Shown here piece by piece: positions 6,131-7,949 of a DNA stretch of 7,949 nt (position 1 is the stretch's first letter; every line of letters starts with the position of its first letter). Made by a program: the position numbers and the translations under genes. The DNA is from Candidatus Methanovirga basalitermitum (GTDB taxonomy: Archaea > Methanobacteriota > Methanobacteria > Methanobacteriales > Methanobacteriaceae), in the NCBI GenBank assembly GCA_031284445.1, contig JAISZW010000219.1, forward strand, positions 1-7,949. The letters run 5' to 3'. The notes beneath the pieces are model-generated. The model did no database searches, was not told the origin of the DNA, and saw only the letters and a list, made by a program, of their open reading frames with translations.

Positions 6131-6521
6131 CAACTTAGGGGATTGTATTTTTTTTTTAATCATTATCCTTATTTTCAGCATTTATATAACATTTTTATTT
6201 AACCACTAAGTATTGAATATAATATAATCATTATTGATTAAAATTTCTATTTAGAATCTTACCTATCAAGCTTTATTTTTAATTTCAATTAAAGTTTAAA
6301 GAAATAATTTTCTTAAGTTGACAGTATTGAGAGTATTTAAAGATGACCTCCATGGGATTACTTTTCCTTGTATTTATATGTTAAAAAAGGGCTAAACTAT
6401 ACATAAAATACTAATTATTGATAATCTAAAATTTACAATCTAAAATGTTTTTAAATTATGAAATAATCTTAAGAAATCAGAAATAATTTTAAGAATAATA
6501 ATATGATTTAATTGATGATAG
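6131..6521. other. Intergenic region between the M42 peptidase gene and gfcR
   Basis: No convincing gene. It must contain the 3' end of the peptidase transcript; GCCCTTTTTTAA read on the minus strand (6392-6381) is a candidate T-tract terminator. An island richer in GC (about 6343-6360, TGACCTCCATGGGATTAC) contains GGAGGT on the minus strand. There, a TATA-like ATATAAATA (about 6379-6371) lies roughly 22 bases before ATG 6353, which opens 22 codons ending in TGA at 6285. This could be a leaderless micro-ORF or a small RNA, but coding content is unconvincing. Confidence 0.45.
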
Positions 6522-7547
6522 CTATTCTATATTATTAATAGCTTCTACCAATAAATCTATTGTTTTTTTAACATCCTTCATACTTGCAACACTTACAGTT
6601 GTATGGATGTATCTTGTGGGAACTGAAAGAACTCCAGTTGGTATGCCTTCTCTTGTTAGATGAATAGCTGTTCCATCTGTTGTTCCACCATTACTTACTT
6701 CTAATTGATAATTTATACTATCTCTTTCTCCTGCTTCTATTAAAATCTTCTTTATTTTTTCAGTTACTATTATTCCTCTTCCACTAGCATCCACTAAAAC
6801 AATAGCTGGACCTTTTCCAATCACTACAGGAGCATCCTTCTTTTCAATGCCTGGATGGTCTCCAGATATTGTTACATCAAGAGCAAAGGCTAAGTCTGGA
6901 TTTATCTTGAATGCAGATGTTTTAGCTCCTTTTAATCCAACTTCTTCTTGAACTGTCCCAACACCATAGACGTTTGCTTTTGTATTTATCTTTTTGAGGG
7001 TTTCTATCATTACATAGCAACCAATTCTATTGTCCAATGCTTTTCCCATTATTAAATCATTCGGAAATTCTTCAAAATCTGCTTTAAAAGTTATTGGATC
7101 ACCAATAGATACTAACTCTTCACTTTCTTCTTTTGAAAATGTTCCAATATCTATAAACATCTTTTCATGATCAATGATCTTTTTTTTCTCGGATTGTTTC
7201 ATTATATGAGGAGGTTTTGAACCAATAACACCAATAACATCTCCTTTTGTTCCATGAATTATTACTTTTTGGTTCATTAACATTTGGTCGTTAATCCCAC
7301 CAATTTTAGTAAACAAAATAAAACCTTTTTTATCTATGTATCTTACCATGAGTCCAATTTCATCTGTATGTGCAGCCAACATTATTTTTGTTGAGGATTC
7401 TCCTTTTTTAGTAGCTATTATATTACCTAACAGGTCTTCTTCAATACTATCAACATGTTCTTTAAGTTCATCTTTAATAATATTTGTAATTTCCCCTTCA
7501 AATCCAGAAATTCCTGGAGCAAGAGATAATTTTTTCATTAATTCCAT
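6522..7547 (-). CDS. M42 family metallo-aminopeptidase (TET type)
   Basis: A 341-residue cytoplasmic dinuclear metal (Zn or Co) aminopeptidase. All expected active-site residues are visible: H60 (AAHTDEIG), bridging D172 (GKALDNRIG), catalytic E201 and metal ligand E202 (GTVQEEVG), D224 (ALDVT) and H315 (RYIHTT). The length matches archaeal TET peptidases (about 340-360), which form 12-subunit tetrahedra that trim peptides released by the proteasome. Older annotations call this family endoglucanase; the motifs favour a peptidase. Substrate preference (acidic, neutral or basic N-termini) cannot be read from the sequence. AAGGTGA (7560-7554) 6 bases before the ATG at 7547 supports the start. 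It follows the small membrane-protein gene by 38 bases and may be cotranscribed, or use its own TATA box at 7597-7604. Confidence 0.93.
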   Translation of the reverse strand: MELMKKLSLAPGISGFEGEITNIIKDELKEHVDSIEEDLLGNIIATKKGESSTKIMLAAHTDEIGLMVRYIDKKGFILFTKIGGINDQMLMNQKVIIHGTKGDVIGVIGSKPPHIMKQSEKKKIIDHEKMFIDIGTFSKEESEELVSIGDPITFKADFEEFPNDLIMGKALDNRIGCYVMIETLKKINTKANVYGVGTVQEEVGLKGAKTSAFKINPDLAFALDVTISGDHPGIEKKDAPVVIGKGPAIVLVDASGRGIIVTEKIKKILIEAGERDSINYQLEVSNGGTTDGTAIHLTREGIPTGVLSVPTRYIHTTVSVASMKDVKKTIDLLVEAINNIE

Positions 7548-7585
7548 ATTTATTCACCTTTTAATTAATTAATTATTTTATTTAA

Positions 7586-7783
7586 CTATATTGTCTTATA
7601 TAAAATAAATATTCCAATAATTAGCAATATAATTTGAGGCCACAAGTTTAAGACAACCTTTGGAATAAGTCCTAATTCAACAGCAATCCAAGTTAATGCA
7701 AAAAGTATAATCAGGAGTCCAACAAAAATTCCAGTCTTGCTTATCTTTCTCTTAATATCATTTATAGGAATATCCTCTTTCAT
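7586..7783 (-). CDS. Small two-helix membrane protein (LiaI/LiaF-TM or DUF5668-like)
   Basis: The 65-residue protein has a short charged N-terminus (MKEDIPINDIKRKISK) and two hydrophobic segments, about 17-37 and 44-62. The second begins with LWPQIILLIIGIFIL, the LWP-x-IL-IIGI signature seen in LiaI/LiaF-like transmembrane modules. In bacteria such modules belong to membrane-stress proteins; in archaea their job is unknown. The frame stays open upstream to a TTG at 7816, but that codon lies just upstream of the TATA-like sequence TTATATAA (7813-7806), and the extra residues would be encoded by the promoter. The ATG at 7783 has AAGGTG (7794-7789) 5 bases upstream and is preferred. The gene stops 38 bases before the M42 peptidase start, in the same direction. 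Confidence 0.75.
   Translation of the reverse strand: MKEDIPINDIKRKISKTGIFVGLLIILFALTWIAVELGLIPKVVLNLWPQIILLIIGIFILYKTI
7597..7604 (-). promoter_or_regulatory. Candidate internal promoter of the M42 peptidase gene
   Basis: TTTATATA read on the minus strand is a full match to the archaeal TATA consensus. It predicts a start near 7574, leaving a leader of about 27 bases containing the AAGGTGA ribosome site. It lies within the last codons (Ile-Leu-Tyr) of the membrane-protein gene, so it may be partly coding coincidence. Confidence 0.4.
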
Positions 7784-7805
7784 GGTAACACCTTCAAACT
7801 CAGTA

Positions 7806-7813
7806 TTATATAA
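7806..7813 (-). promoter_or_regulatory. Candidate promoter of the small membrane-protein gene
   Basis: The TATA-like TTATATAA is centred about 26 bases before the ATG at 7783, which would give a nearly leaderless transcript. That conflicts with the AAGGTG sequence between them, which would then not be transcribed. Either the start lies further upstream or the ribosome-site match is fortuitous. The remaining bases to 7949 show no gene. Confidence 0.4.
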
Positions 7814-7949
7814 CAATGTGTCTCAAAAACATGAAAAATCAACGGAATCCCCATAGAGATTCAACATGATATACCATCAGATTTCATATTTTTTCCAAAA
7901 GTACATCCAAATTAAAAATTAATTATTAAAATAAAGATAAATGATTCTT

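Noticed and set aside
514..6527. A 13-base word GAATAGCTATCAT in the leader (514-526) recurs on the minus strand at the end of the M42 gene (6527-6515).
   Set aside because: The second copy includes the peptidase stop codon. One such match is expected by chance in an AT-rich window of this size, and the flanks do not match.
7336..7572. Plus-strand open frame of 78 codons.
   Set aside because: It is antisense to the N-terminal part of the M42 peptidase, with no ribosome binding site; a shadow frame.
7560..7574. Tandem TTAA repeats before the M42 gene.
   Set aside because: Simple AT-rich sequence in a leader region, with no sign of a functional element.
7784..7816. TTG-initiated 11-residue extension of the small membrane protein.
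   Set aside because: It starts at the TATA-like box; the ATG at 7783 has a well-placed AAGGTG.
1..7949. CRISPR arrays, tRNA or rRNA genes, and transposase genes.
   Set aside because: No regularly spaced repeats, no cloverleaf-like or rRNA-like GC-rich segments, and no transposase motifs were found on either strand.

Overview
The window looks like chromosomal DNA of a very AT-rich methanogenic archaeon, most likely a member of the Methanobacteriales (Methanobrevibacter or Methanosphaera type). The reasons are the low GC content, Lys/Ile/Asn-rich proteins with AT-ending codons, strong AGGAGGTGA-type ribosome binding sites, archaeal TATA boxes (TTTATATA type) about 25 bases before predicted transcript starts, a GfcR/PyrE-like regulator and an M42 (TET-type) aminopeptidase. 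The exact genus cannot be fixed from this sequence alone.

Layout: bases 1-1111 are the only plus-strand expression unit. It begins with several hundred gene-free, AT-rich bases. A TATA box set in nested inverted repeats follows (386-436), then a leader with a hairpin and an A14 tract. Next is a 23-codon proline-rich micro-ORF (577-648), a 118-base block that can fold into two competing hairpins (648-765), and a gene for a small exported protein with 16 cysteines (818-1111). Everything from 1130 to 7816 is on the minus strand. In transcription order it holds a 65-residue two-helix membrane protein (7783-7586), an M42 aminopeptidase (7547-6522), a 428-base gap, gfcR (start reassigned to 6072), a 780-residue MrfA/YprA-type DEAD-box helicase with a four-cysteine C-terminal domain (5435-3093), a short possibly decayed coding stretch (about 3092-2825), and a 545-residue protein of unknown function with a zinc-ribbon-like knuckle and a C-terminal helix-turn-helix (2767-1130). 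That last gene converges on the cysteine-rich gene with an 18-base gap.

The minus-strand genes are mostly ordinary housekeeping and repair genes in one or two short operons (membrane protein with peptidase; gfcR with helicase). The most unusual part is the plus-strand unit. A strong Shine-Dalgarno site drives a tiny Pro-rich peptide containing CGG and CGA arginine codons. Its stop codon touches the first arm of a hairpin, and the 3' arm of that hairpin can instead form a terminator-like hairpin followed by T6. The next gene, with an almost identical Shine-Dalgarno site, encodes a secreted metallothionein-like protein. This resembles a leader-peptide attenuator controlling an exported metal- or redox-active protein. 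A miniature transposable element or a protein operator could also explain the repeats, and both alternatives are listed.
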